Shown here piece after piece: positions 18,838 to 25,863 of a stretch of DNA of 64,000 nucleotides. The first letter of the stretch is position 1; each line of letters starts with the position of its first letter. Source of the DNA: Pedobacter sp. AK013 (lineage in GTDB: Bacteria > Bacteroidota > Bacteroidia > Sphingobacteriales > Sphingobacteriaceae); assembly GCF_014205835.1 (NCBI RefSeq), contig NZ_JACHCQ010000006.1, forward strand, positions 124,001 through 188,000, written 5' to 3'. Below the pieces are notes generated by a model. The model made no database searches and was not told the origin of the DNA. It saw nothing but the letters and a program-made list of their open reading frames with translations. The position numbers and the translations under genes were made by a program.

Positions 18838-18851
18838 CAAGATTAATCTTG
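18838..18851. repeat. Perfect 14-base palindrome upstream of the trp leader
   Basis: CAAGATTAATCTTG is a perfect dyad about 85 bases upstream of the proposed trp -7 box. It could be a regulator operator or part of an intergenic repeat; no function can be assigned. Confidence 0.4.
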
Positions 18852-18861
18852 TGCTGTATTC

Positions 18862-18896
18862 GACTTCGGACTCCCGACTACTGACTTCAGACTAAA
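18862..18896. repeat. Heptanucleotide repeat (GACTNNN x5)
   Basis: GACT recurs at 18862, 18869, 18876, 18883 and 18890, exactly every 7 bases, with variable spacer triplets. This is a degenerate short tandem repeat just upstream of the trp promoter region. A reverse-oriented, more degenerate version (AGT at 20551, 20558, 20564, 20571 and 20578) lies between trpE and trpG. Confidence 0.7.
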
Positions 18897-18935
18897 TTTA
18901 TTTTCATAATTATTTCCATTTTTGGAAATTCTTTA

Positions 18936-18943
18936 TATTTTTG
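18936..18943 (+). promoter_or_regulatory. Putative -7 box of the trp operon
   Basis: TATTTTTG matches TAnnTTTG exactly and lies only 6 bases before the trp leader peptide ATG. If used, the leader mRNA would be nearly leaderless. No clear -33 TTG is present, so the real promoter could be further upstream. Confidence 0.35.
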
Positions 18944-18949
18944 TTGCTC

Positions 18950-19027
18950 ATGATCAACAATATACATACATGGCTTTGGCAAAGTAATTCAAATGAATTG
19001 CGCTGGCTGCGTATGAACAAAATATAG
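18950..19027 (+). CDS. trpL: trp operon leader peptide (three Trp codons)
   Basis: A 25-codon reading frame (ATG at 18950, TAG at 19025-19027), too short for routine ORF calling, located directly before a strong terminator and trpE. It encodes Trp at codons 8 (18971), 10 (18977) and 19 (19004), far above chance since Trp is rare in proteins. This is the arrangement of a ribosome-mediated attenuator: stalling at Trp codons when charged tRNA-Trp is low should prevent terminator formation. Comparable leaders are known in this phylum as the Bacteroid-trp RNA motif; membership is from memory and unchecked. Confidence 0.85.
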   Translation: MINNIHTWLWQSNSNELRWLRMNKI

Positions 19028-19093
19028 TTTATCAACCTAAACCTTATTAAAGAACCATTAAAGCCCGGCGTAGAACCACACGCCGGGCTTTTT
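19002..19093 (+). promoter_or_regulatory. trp attenuator: antiterminator and terminator
   Basis: The terminator is an 11-bp perfect stem (AAGCCCGGCGT at 19061-19071 with ACGCCGGGCTT at 19080-19090, 8-base loop) followed by T residues, 62 bases upstream of trpE. The competing antiterminator can form between GCTGGCT at 19002-19008, which covers the third Trp codon of the leader peptide, and AGCCCGGC at 19062-19069, with one G-U pair and one bulge. A ribosome stalled at Trp codon 8 or 10 leaves that arm free. A ribosome that reaches the stop covers it and lets the terminator form. The pairing is my manual fold. Confidence 0.85.
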
Positions 19094-19154
19094 ATTGTTA
19101 AAAAATACGAAATGCAAACCTTAAGCTCTATAGCTTACACCATTTACCTTTATC

Positions 19155-20552
19155 ATGTATAAAATTAATACGACTTACAAAAAAATGCTTGCCGATACCA
19201 CAACACCAGTGAGCATTTATTTACGCTTACGTGATGTGTATCCTAACAGTATCCTGTTAGAAAGTTCTGACTACCACAGCAGAGAAAACTCGATGAGTTT
19301 TGTTTGTGCCGATCCGGTAGCGGGAATTATTTTAAAGGGATCGCGATTGGAGACTTATTTCCCTGATGGTGCCGTAGAGATTACCGAAAGTAAAAACCTG
19401 ATCGAAGAAATTACCGATTTTAAAGATAAGTTCAGAGAAACGGAACTGCCTGAAATCAAATTTATTTCGAGCGGTCTGTTTGGCTATTTTACCTGGAATG
19501 CAGTACAACATTTTGAAGATATAAAATTTACTTCTGAAACGCCTGAAGGTGAGGAGATTCCAGAAATGCAGTACCACCTGTACCGTTATATCATTGCCAT
19601 TGATCATTTCAAGAATGAAATCACACTGTTTAAGAATACTTTCGAAGGAGAAGAAGAAGGTGGACTTGAAAAAATGGAATACCTGATCCAGAATAAAAAT
19701 TACCCTGAATATAAGTTTCAACTTCGTGGTGAGGAAAGTTCGAACCTAACCGATCAGGGATTTATGGATCTGGTAGAGAAACTACAAAAGCATATTTATC
19801 GTGGAGATGTTTTTCAGATTGTGCCTTCAAGGGCATTTAAGCAAGCATTTTCTGGTGATGAATTTAATGTATACCGTTGTCTACGTTCGATAAATCCATC
19901 ACCTTACCTGTTTTATTTTGATTACGGGAATTTTAAATTATTCGGTTCTTCGCCAGAGGCACAGATTACCATCAAAAACAATTCGGCCAACATTTTCCCA
20001 ATCGCAGGGACTTTTAAACGCAGCGGAAACGACATCGAAGATGCTGAACAGGCCCGTAAATTAGAGCAAGATCCGAAAGAAAGTGCTGAACATGTAATGC
20101 TGGTTGATTTGGCCAGAAACGATTTAAGCAGGCACTGTAACCGTGTTGAGGTAAAATCTTTTAAAGAGGTACAATACTATTCGCACCTGATTCACCTGGT
20201 AAGTAAAGTGAGCGGTCATTTGCAGGAAAACGTAAGTGCTTTTAAAGTAGTTGCCGATACCTATCCGGCAGGCACCTTAAGTGGTGCGCCAAAATATAAA
20301 GCGATGCAGTTGATTGACGAAAACGAAAAGCTGGGCAGGAATTTTTATGCCGGTGCAATTGGTTTTATGGGTTTCAATGAAGATTTTAACCATGCCATCA
20401 TGATCAGGACGTTTATGAGCAAGAATAATGAACTGCATTACCGTGCAGGTGCAGGTATTGTGGCCGATTCTGTTCCCGAAACTGAAATGCAGGAAGTGAA
20501 CAATAAAATTGCAGCCTTGCGTAAAGCGGTGCAAATGGCAGAGGGAATATAG
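19155..20552 (+). CDS. trpE: Anthranilate synthase component I
   Basis: A 465-aa chorismate-binding enzyme that converts chorismate to anthranilate using ammonia delivered by TrpG, the first committed step of Trp synthesis. The LLESSD motif (near residue 33) is the TrpE tryptophan-feedback site, which favours TrpE over PabB. The catalytic half has FQIVPSRAF, GSSPEAQ, PIAGTFKRSGN, DLARNDLSRHC and AGTLSGAPKYKAMQ. It is the first structural gene behind the Trp-leader attenuator, which makes the assignment firm. TrpG follows after 52 bases that contain a degenerate heptad repeat beginning in the trpE stop codon. Confidence 0.97.
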   Translation: MYKINTTYKKMLADTTTPVSIYLRLRDVYPNSILLESSDYHSRENSMSFVCADPVAGIILKGSRLETYFPDGAVEITESKNLIEEITDFKDKFRETELPEIKFISSGLFGYFTWNAVQHFEDIKFTSETPEGEEIPEMQYHLYRYIIAIDHFKNEITLFKNTFEGEEEGGLEKMEYLIQNKNYPEYKFQLRGEESSNLTDQGFMDLVEKLQKHIYRGDVFQIVPSRAFKQAFSGDEFNVYRCLRSINPSPYLFYFDYGNFKLFGSSPEAQITIKNNSANIFPIAGTFKRSGNDIEDAEQARKLEQDPKESAEHVMLVDLARNDLSRHCNRVEVKSFKEVQYYSHLIHLVSKVSGHLQENVSAFKVVADTYPAGTLSGAPKYKAMQLIDENEKLGRNFYAGAIGFMGFNEDFNHAIMIRTFMSKNNELHYRAGAGIVADSVPETEMQEVNNKIAALRKAVQMAEGI

Positions 20553-20580
20553 TCGGGAGTGAGAGTTTTTAGTTTGGAGT
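20551..20580. repeat. Degenerate heptad repeat in the trpE-trpG gap
   Basis: AGT recurs at 20551, 20558, 20564, 20571 and 20578 (steps of 7, 6, 7, 7). The unit AGTCGGG is the reverse complement of part of the GACTCCC unit found upstream of the trp leader. It overlaps the last two bases of trpE. Confidence 0.5.
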
Positions 20581-20604
20581 AAAAATCCGTTAACAGGAAA
20601 TAAA

Positions 20605-21195
20605 ATGGAAAATATAGATAAAAAAACCGTCTTAGTAATCGATAACTATGATAGTTTTACTTACAATCTTGTGCATTTAATAAACGAAGTTGGTTATGAA
20701 GCAGAAGTTTGGAGAAATGATAAATTCGATCTGGCTGATGTAGAAAAGTATGATAAAATATTACTTTCCCCAGGGCCAGGTATTCCGGAAGAGGCTGGTT
20801 TGTTATTGGATGTTATTAAAACTTATGCGCCAACGAAGAGTATCTTTGGCGTATGTTTAGGCCAGCAAGCTATAGCCGAAGTTTTTGGTGGCACTTTATT
20901 GAACTTGGGCAGGCCAATGCATGGAATTGCTACACCAGTAACTGTTGTAGATGGTGATGAGCCTTTGTTCTGGGAATGCCCGCAAACTATAAATGTTGGC
21001 CGTTACCACAGTTGGGTAGTGAGTAAAGATAACTTCCCTTCGTGTTTAAAAATTACAGCAAGAGATCATAAGAATGAGATCATGGCATTAAGACATGAAA
21101 CATTAGATGTTCGCGGGGTGCAGTTTCACCCAGAAAGTGTGTTAACGGAGTATGGAAAGCAGATGATGGAAAACTGGTTAACCTCAACCCACTAG
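20605..21195 (+). CDS. trpG: Anthranilate synthase component II (glutamine amidotransferase)
   Basis: A 196-aa class I glutamine amidotransferase that hydrolyses Gln and channels ammonia to TrpE. Visible motifs are VLVIDNYDSFTYN at the N-terminus, LLSPGPGIPEEAG, the nucleophile Cys in GVCLGQQAIAEVFGG and the His/Glu pair in GVQFHPESVLTEYG. It could also serve as PabA in folate synthesis, as in many bacteria with one shared subunit, but its place between trpE and trpC supports a Trp role. The stop codon lies inside the left arm of a palindromic repeat (21191-21223). Confidence 0.96.
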   Translation: MENIDKKTVLVIDNYDSFTYNLVHLINEVGYEAEVWRNDKFDLADVEKYDKILLSPGPGIPEEAGLLLDVIKTYAPTKSIFGVCLGQQAIAEVFGGTLLNLGRPMHGIATPVTVVDGDEPLFWECPQTINVGRYHSWVVSKDNFPSCLKITARDHKNEIMALRHETLDVRGVQFHPESVLTEYGKQMMENWLTSTH

Positions 21196-21223
21196 CCCCT
21201 TGAAGGGGGAATTAAAGGCTAGT
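21191..21223. repeat. Palindromic repeat in the trpG-trpC gap
   Basis: ACTAGCC and GGCTAGT form the outer arms; CCCCTT and AAGGGG form an inner hairpin. The trpG stop codon (21193-21195) is inside the left arm. It resembles the short GC-rich REP-like palindromes scattered through related genomes. Confidence 0.65.
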
Positions 21224-21289
21224 TGGAAATAGCAAAAGCCACTTAAAACCCATTAAAATAAATAAAGATTTAACTTAATTATAAGTAGC

Positions 21290-22111
21290 ATGAACGATAG
21301 CGCTGAAAAGCCCCCTTTAGGGGGTGGGGGGTCTATATTAGATAAAATCGTATTACGTAAAAAAGAAGAAGTTGCGGCTGCCAAAGCTTTGGTTTCTGTA
21401 CAGGATTTAGAAAATTCAATGCATTTTAAGAGAACACCTTATTCTTTTAAGGAGTTTCTATTGGCCGAAGACCGTACCGGCATTATTGCCGAGTTTAAGC
21501 GTCGTTCGCCATCAAAAGGTTTAATTAATGGCATTGCCGATGTTGCAGAGGTAACGCAGGCTTATAATGCCGCAGGTGCATCCGCACTTTCGGTATTAAC
21601 GGATGTAGATTTCTTTGGCGGTAAAACCGACGATATTCTGACAGCAAGGGCTGCAAACCATATTCCGATCTTAAGGAAGGATTTTATGATCGATGAGTAT
21701 CAGATCCTGGAAGCAAAAGCCTGGGGCGCTGATATCATCTTATTAATTGCTTCTATCTTAACGCCAGAGCAAATTAACGATTTCGGAAAGTTTGCGAAAG
21801 ATTTAGGTTTAAATGTGCTGTTAGAAGTGCATAACCTGGAAGAGCTGGAGCGAAGCATCTGCCCGAATCTGGACGCCATTGGTGTAAACAATAGAAACCT
21901 GGGCGATTTTACTGTAGATATCCAGACTTCGTTCGATTTAGTGAACAAAATCCCGAATGAATTTTTAAAGATTTCGGAAAGTGCCATTAGCAATCCACAA
22001 ACGATTAAAGATCTAAAGGCCGCAGGCTTTAACGGATTTTTAATTGGCGAGAATTTTATGAAGACCGATCATCCAGGTATTGCGATAAAAGAATTTGTAG
22101 CGCAGATATAA
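21290..22111 (+). CDS. trpC: Indole-3-glycerol phosphate synthase with repeat-encoded N-terminal insert
   Basis: A 273-aa TIM-barrel enzyme that makes indole-3-glycerol phosphate from CdRP. Motifs include IIAEFKRRSPSKG (catalytic Lys), SVLTDVDFFGG, ILRKDFMIDEYQI, LLEVHNLEEL, GVNNRNLGDF and KISESAI. The N-terminus reads MN, then 13 residues (DSAEKPPLGGGGS), then ILDKIVLRKKEEV. Family members I recall begin MNILDKI, so codons 3-15 (21296-21334) look like an in-frame 39-base insertion. Its core is the palindrome CCCCCTTTAGGGGG at 21311-21324. The insert precedes the catalytic barrel and should be tolerated as a flexible Gly-rich leader. trpD, usually next to trpC, is absent. Confidence 0.95.
   Translation: MNDSAEKPPLGGGGSILDKIVLRKKEEVAAAKALVSVQDLENSMHFKRTPYSFKEFLLAEDRTGIIAEFKRRSPSKGLINGIADVAEVTQAYNAAGASALSVLTDVDFFGGKTDDILTARAANHIPILRKDFMIDEYQILEAKAWGADIILLIASILTPEQINDFGKFAKDLGLNVLLEVHNLEELERSICPNLDAIGVNNRNLGDFTVDIQTSFDLVNKIPNEFLKISESAISNPQTIKDLKAAGFNGFLIGENFMKTDHPGIAIKEFVAQI
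21311..21324. repeat. GC-rich palindrome inside the trpC 5' coding region
   Basis: CCCCCTTTAGGGGG, followed by TGGGGGG, is a REP-like palindrome translated as PPLGGGG. Its base composition is unlike the rest of trpC. Confidence 0.75.
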
Positions 22112-22116
22112 TCAAC

Positions 22117-22164
22117 AGACTTCCGAAGTCTCCAAGGCCAAAGCACAGGCAAACTTCGGAAGTC
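22117..22164. repeat. Inverted repeat between trpC and hflX
   Basis: AGACTTCCGAAGT and ACTTCGGAAGTCT are perfect 13-base inverted copies separated by about 22 bases. Each arm is itself partly palindromic (ACTTCCGAAGT). Only two or three T follow, so it is a weak terminator at best and looks like another dispersed repeat. Confidence 0.6.
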
Positions 22165-22201
22165 TTTGCGACTTAAAAAGATTTACACGTTGGCAAATTC
22201 G

Positions 22202-22209
22202 TATATTTG
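22202..22209 (+). promoter_or_regulatory. Putative -7 box of hflX
   Basis: TATATTTG is an exact TAnnTTTG match 10 bases before the hflX ATG, implying a very short leader. It would give hflX its own promoter, separate from trp. Confidence 0.45.
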
Positions 22210-22219
22210 CCTCAATTAC

Positions 22220-23410
22220 ATGGGAAAACAAAAAACATATGATACTGCCGTAGTGCAGGAAAGGGCAATTTTAGTTGGAGTGGTTACACCTGGCGAAAAA
22301 GAAGCCCAAACAAAAGAATATTTAGATGAGCTGGCTTTTTTGGTCGATACAGCTGGGGGAAAGGTAGAGAAGGTTTTTACACAGAAGATGCTTAAACCAG
22401 AACGTGCTACATTTGTGGGTACTGGAAAACTGGAAGAGATAAAGGCGTATGTGAAATCGGAAGAAATTGATGTGGTGGTTTTCGACGATGAATTATCGCC
22501 GTCGCAACTGCGTAACATCGATCGTGAACTTGGAGTTAAGGTGTTAGATCGAAGCAATCTGATCCTGGATATTTTTGCCAACAGGGCCCAAACTGCACAG
22601 GCAAAAACACAGGTAGAACTGGCACAATTACAATATGTTTTACCACGCCTAACCGGTATGTGGACGCACTTGGAGCGCCAGAAAGGTGGTATCGGGATGC
22701 GTGGTCCGGGTGAGACGCAGATTGAAAGTGATAGACGTATTATTTTAAATAAAATCTCTTTACTAAAAGAGCGTTTAAGAAATATAGACCGGCAGAATGA
22801 AACACAGCGTAAAAACCGCGGTCAGCTAATTCGGGTAGCTTTGGTTGGCTATACCAACGTTGGTAAATCTACCATCATGAACATGCTGTCGAAATCGGAA
22901 GTATTTGCAGAAAATAAATTGTTTGCAACTTTAGATACGACAGTTCGTAAAGTGGTGATCGAGAATTTACCTTTTTTACTTTCTGATACCGTTGGGTTTA
23001 TCCGCAAGCTGCCTCACCATCTGGTGGAATGTTTTAAATCTACTTTAGATGAAGTACGTGAAGCTGATTTGTTGATCCATGTAGTTGATGTTTCGCATCC
23101 TAACTTCGAAGATCAGATTAATACGGTTAACGAAACGTTGAAAGATATTGGCGCGATTGATAAGGATATGATTTTAGTTTTTAATAAGATTGATGCCTAT
23201 GTTTCGCCAGAGCTTAACGATGAAGAAGATGATGGCAAGCTGACTTTAGAAGACTTTAAGAAAAGCTGGATGAGCCACGATAAAGTACCTGTATTGTTTA
23301 TATCGGCTACAGAAAAAGAAAACTTAGAAGAGTTTAAAACATTATTGTACGATAAGGTTAAAGCTGCGCATGTAGCAAGATACCCGTATGATAGTAACCT
23401 CTTGTATTAA
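22220..23410 (+). CDS. hflX: GTPase HflX
   Basis: A 396-aa ribosome-associated GTPase that splits stalled or heat-damaged 70S ribosomes. The N-terminal HflX domain shows FVGTGKLEEIKAYV and VVFDDELSPSQLRNID, followed by a helical linker and the glycine-rich GGIGMRGPGETQIESDRR. The G domain has G1 GYTNVGKST, G3 DTVGFIRKLP and G4 NKID. The ATG at 22220 (MGKQKTYD) is chosen over an upstream TTG at 22166 that lies within a repeat and before the -7 box. It probably has its own promoter and is not part of the trp pathway despite following trpC by about 110 bases. Confidence 0.95.
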   Translation: MGKQKTYDTAVVQERAILVGVVTPGEKEAQTKEYLDELAFLVDTAGGKVEKVFTQKMLKPERATFVGTGKLEEIKAYVKSEEIDVVVFDDELSPSQLRNIDRELGVKVLDRSNLILDIFANRAQTAQAKTQVELAQLQYVLPRLTGMWTHLERQKGGIGMRGPGETQIESDRRIILNKISLLKERLRNIDRQNETQRKNRGQLIRVALVGYTNVGKSTIMNMLSKSEVFAENKLFATLDTTVRKVVIENLPFLLSDTVGFIRKLPHHLVECFKSTLDEVREADLLIHVVDVSHPNFEDQINTVNETLKDIGAIDKDMILVFNKIDAYVSPELNDEEDDGKLTLEDFKKSWMSHDKVPVLFISATEKENLEEFKTLLYDKVKAAHVARYPYDSNLLY

Positions 23411-23576
23411 TTGTTAGGAAAAAAACCTGGTAGATTAATAATCAATCACCAATTTTCAATGATCAAACCGTAGCGATGAGCTTAGAAAGATCGGTATATA
23501 AATAACCAAAATTGTCTTTTACGATTGTAATTTGGTAGTTGAAATTGGTTATTGTGATTTGGCCATTGGTTTCTGG

Positions 23577-23935
23577 CTATTGCGATTTTTTAATTATTGC
23601 ATTAAAGATTAACATGAGTTGATTGGCTTCACTTACGAGAATTATCTTTGTTGGTTCCAGCTCTTTTTTATCATCAATGTCGATCAGATTAAGCCAAAGT
23701 TTAGTTTCTTTAGCTTCTTTTCGGCAGACTTTTATCCGATAAATAAAATCAGCTTTGCTTAACGATTCATTGGCTTCGATATAATTTGCAGAAACGGAGC
23801 CAGAAGATCTAACAACCTGCTTAATATCTTGAATATTGTGATAATGCTATGTGTAACCTTTTTACAATATGACCTAACAGATTGAGCAAATAGAAAAGTT
23901 CTTTCTTCAAGATTAAAATTTGTTCCGTTGTTCAT
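23577..23935 (-). pseudogene. Frameshifted four-helix bundle protein gene (23S rRNA-IVS family)
   Basis: Reading the minus strand from ATG at 23935 gives NLEERTFLFAQSVRSYCKKV, then the frame is lost near 23838-23845. In a shifted frame it continues IKQVVRSSGSVSANYIEANE, SKADFIYRIKVCRKEAKE and TKLWLNLIDI to a TAG at 23577. Both halves match the four-helix bundle family once called S23, often found in 23S rRNA intervening sequences or as free genes. The total length of 359 bases is not a multiple of three and fits loss of one base. The product of the first frame would end early. It could be a real pseudogene or an assembly error. Confidence 0.85.
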
Positions 23936-24048
23936 TAATTAAATATAAGTATTTTTACAAAAAAACTAAAGGCTAGCAACTGGCTCGCAGTTTAATAATT
24001 CGTTTTTAAATTTTATTGTCTTTCCCATTTAATATTAGCAGATTAGTT

Positions 24049-24137
24049 ATGGTCTGATAATTGACTATTGGATTGATGATTTTAAAACCTTATCAATTTA
24101 ATTTTAGGCCCTGCATGGTCTGATAATTGATTATTGG
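24049..24137. repeat. Pair of 23-base direct repeats upstream of rbfA
   Basis: The sequence starting ATGGTCTGATAATTGA occurs at 24049-24071 and again at 24115-24137 with one mismatch; the copies start 66 bases apart. The second copy ends 20 bases before the rbfA start. The surrounding 23411-23576 and 23936-24048 stretches are AT-rich and show no gene. Confidence 0.65.
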
Positions 24138-24157
24138 TAATTGATAATTATAACATT

Positions 24158-24535
24158 ATGGAAAGTAAACGTCAGCAGAAATTTGCAGGAGTATTACAAG
24201 AGGAGTTAGCACAGGTTTTTCAGCGTGAAGGTGCTGCATTTTTGCCTAATACATTGGTAACCATTACCCGTGTTCGGGTTTCGCCAGATTTGGCAGTGGC
24301 TAAAGTTTACCTGAGCTTTTTTAATACCAATAACACCACGCTTTCTATCAATACAGTTAACGCACATTCGGGCGAAATCAGGTATAAACTGGGAAGCAGA
24401 ATCCGCCACCAGGTTAGGGTTGTGCCAGAGCTTACTTTCTTTGTAGATGATACCAACGAGTATGTAGAGCGTATGGACCATCTTTTCGATAAGATTGCAA
24501 AAGAACCTCGACAAAAGGACGAAGACAGCGAATAA
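24158..24535 (+). CDS. rbfA: 30S ribosome-binding factor RbfA
   Basis: A 125-aa KH-type RNA-binding protein needed for late 30S maturation and cold adaptation. Family features are SKRQQKFAGVLQEELAQVFQ at the N-terminus, the strand LVTITRVRVSPDLAVAKVYLSFF and the C-terminal RHQVRVVPELTFFVDDTNEYVERMDHLF, cut here for length. The ATG at 24158 (MESKRQQK) is preferred to an upstream in-frame ATG at 24134 that falls in a direct repeat. A membrane protein gene follows 5 bases after its stop, so the two are probably co-transcribed. Confidence 0.93.
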   Translation: MESKRQQKFAGVLQEELAQVFQREGAAFLPNTLVTITRVRVSPDLAVAKVYLSFFNTNNTTLSINTVNAHSGEIRYKLGSRIRHQVRVVPELTFFVDDTNEYVERMDHLFDKIAKEPRQKDEDSE

Positions 24536-24540
24536 TCTTT

Positions 24541-25170
24541 GTGAGGAAGCTAAGGGAACCCGTTAATTTCTTCACTCATTTTATACCGGCATTAATTGCA
24601 ATTCCGGCAGGCTATATACTGCTTCAAAAATGCGATACACCTATTGAATATACTGCTGCCTGGATTTATAGCATTGGCACTTTTATCCTTTTTGGCGTAA
24701 GTGCCATGTATCATGGTTATCCGGCTACCGATTATGGTGTGCGTTTTTGGCAAAAATTCGATCATTGCTGCATTTACCTGATGATAGCAGGTTCTTATAC
24801 ACCAACTGCTTTACTGGTTTTTGATGGCTGGTTACGCTGGAGTTTGTTTGCCATCGTATGGGTTATCGCTATTGTAGGTTGCCTGCTTAAAATCTTTAAC
24901 CGGTTAAAGAGCACCGCTATATCTTTATCTATTTATATTTTAATGGGCTGCTTAATTGTGCCTTTGTTGCAGAAAATGCTAGGTACGCTACCTATTGGCG
25001 CAATTTTCTGGTTATTGCTAGGGGGTGTTTTTTATATCGGCGGAACTTATTATTACGCAAAAGATAAACAGTTGTTCAAATGGATGCACAGTCATGAATT
25101 ATGGCACCTGTTTGTAATTGGCGGGGCTTTATCGCATTACATTTATAATTTCGTATACATCTTTAAATAG
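24541..25170 (+). CDS. Hemolysin III / PAQR family seven-helix membrane protein
   Basis: A 209-aa protein with seven hydrophobic helices belonging to the hemolysin III (YqfA/PAQR) family. The metal-site pattern is visible: SAMYHGYPAT in helix 2, FDHCCIYLMIAGSYTP with its His and Asp, and HSHELWHLFVIGGALSHY near the C-terminus with paired His. These resemble the Ser/Asp/His zinc site of PAQR receptors. The start is GTG at 24541, five bases after rbfA; it gives the conserved RKLREPVNFFTHF opening. Membrane location is clear. The biochemical role in bacteria is unsettled, and the toxin name is historical. Confidence 0.9.
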   Translation: MRKLREPVNFFTHFIPALIAIPAGYILLQKCDTPIEYTAAWIYSIGTFILFGVSAMYHGYPATDYGVRFWQKFDHCCIYLMIAGSYTPTALLVFDGWLRWSLFAIVWVIAIVGCLLKIFNRLKSTAISLSIYILMGCLIVPLLQKMLGTLPIGAIFWLLLGGVFYIGGTYYYAKDKQLFKWMHSHELWHLFVIGGALSHYIYNFVYIFK

Positions 25171-25176
25171 CTACCA

Positions 25177-25863
25177 ATGCAAACTTTCGATCAGGTTATT
25201 CAATCAAATGCTGCATTGATCCAAAAAGTTGTCGATTTTGATGTAAAACACGATCGGCTTCTGCCTTTGGATTTTACAATGGCCAATACGGAATTAACAG
25301 ATGAAATTTTAGACAATACCGATCTGTTTTCCTATTGGGTTAACGAAAAGCTAGCTAAAAACAATGCCCGTTACGGAATTGGCGGATATAACGAACACCG
25401 CACCATTTATTCGCGAAGTGCACATTTTGATACAGAAGAAGAACCGCGCAGGCTACATTTAGGTGTAGATATCTGGGGACCAGTTGGAACACCTATTTAC
25501 AATTTTTACGATGCCACCATTCAAAGCTTTGCCAATAACAACAATTTTGGCGATTATGGCGCAACAATTATCTTGGCCTATGAAATAGATGGATTTAAGT
25601 TTAATGCATTATACGGGCATTTAAGTTTGGCGTCGTTAAATGGCTTAAAAGAAGGAGGATTTATTCCTGCTGGGGCTAAAATTGCACTATTGGGAGCAAA
25701 GGAAGAGAACGGTAACTGGCCGCCACATCTTCATTTCCAATTAATCAAAAATATGGAAGGATTAAAAGGCGATTACCCTGGGGTTTGTAGGTTTAGTGAG
25801 CGGGAAAAATATCTGGCCAATTGCCCCAACCCGAATTTGATTTTAAAAGCTACATTCTTTTAA
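25177..25863 (+). CDS. M23-type peptidase without a visible signal peptide
   Basis: A 228-aa protein with the LytM/M23 zinc peptidase domain in its C-terminal two thirds. The metal and catalytic residues are present: His94 and Asp98 (LHLGVDIWGPVGTPIY), His148 (ALYGHLSL) and His184/His186 (WPPHLHFQLI). M23 enzymes normally cut peptidoglycan cross-links outside the cytoplasm, yet the N-terminus (MQTFDQVIQSNAALIQ) is polar and shows no signal or membrane segment. Either it leaves by another route or acts on a cytosolic substrate. It follows the hemolysin III gene by 6 bases and probably shares its transcript. Its stop lies in an inverted repeat. Confidence 0.87.
   Translation: MQTFDQVIQSNAALIQKVVDFDVKHDRLLPLDFTMANTELTDEILDNTDLFSYWVNEKLAKNNARYGIGGYNEHRTIYSRSAHFDTEEEPRRLHLGVDIWGPVGTPIYNFYDATIQSFANNNNFGDYGATIILAYEIDGFKFNALYGHLSLASLNGLKEGGFIPAGAKIALLGAKEENGNWPPHLHFQLIKNMEGLKGDYPGVCRFSEREKYLANCPNPNLILKATFF

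Noticed and set aside
22166..22219. Upstream TTG start for hflX
   Set aside because: The extra 18 residues would be encoded in an inverted repeat and cover the -7 box; family members begin near MGKQKTYD.
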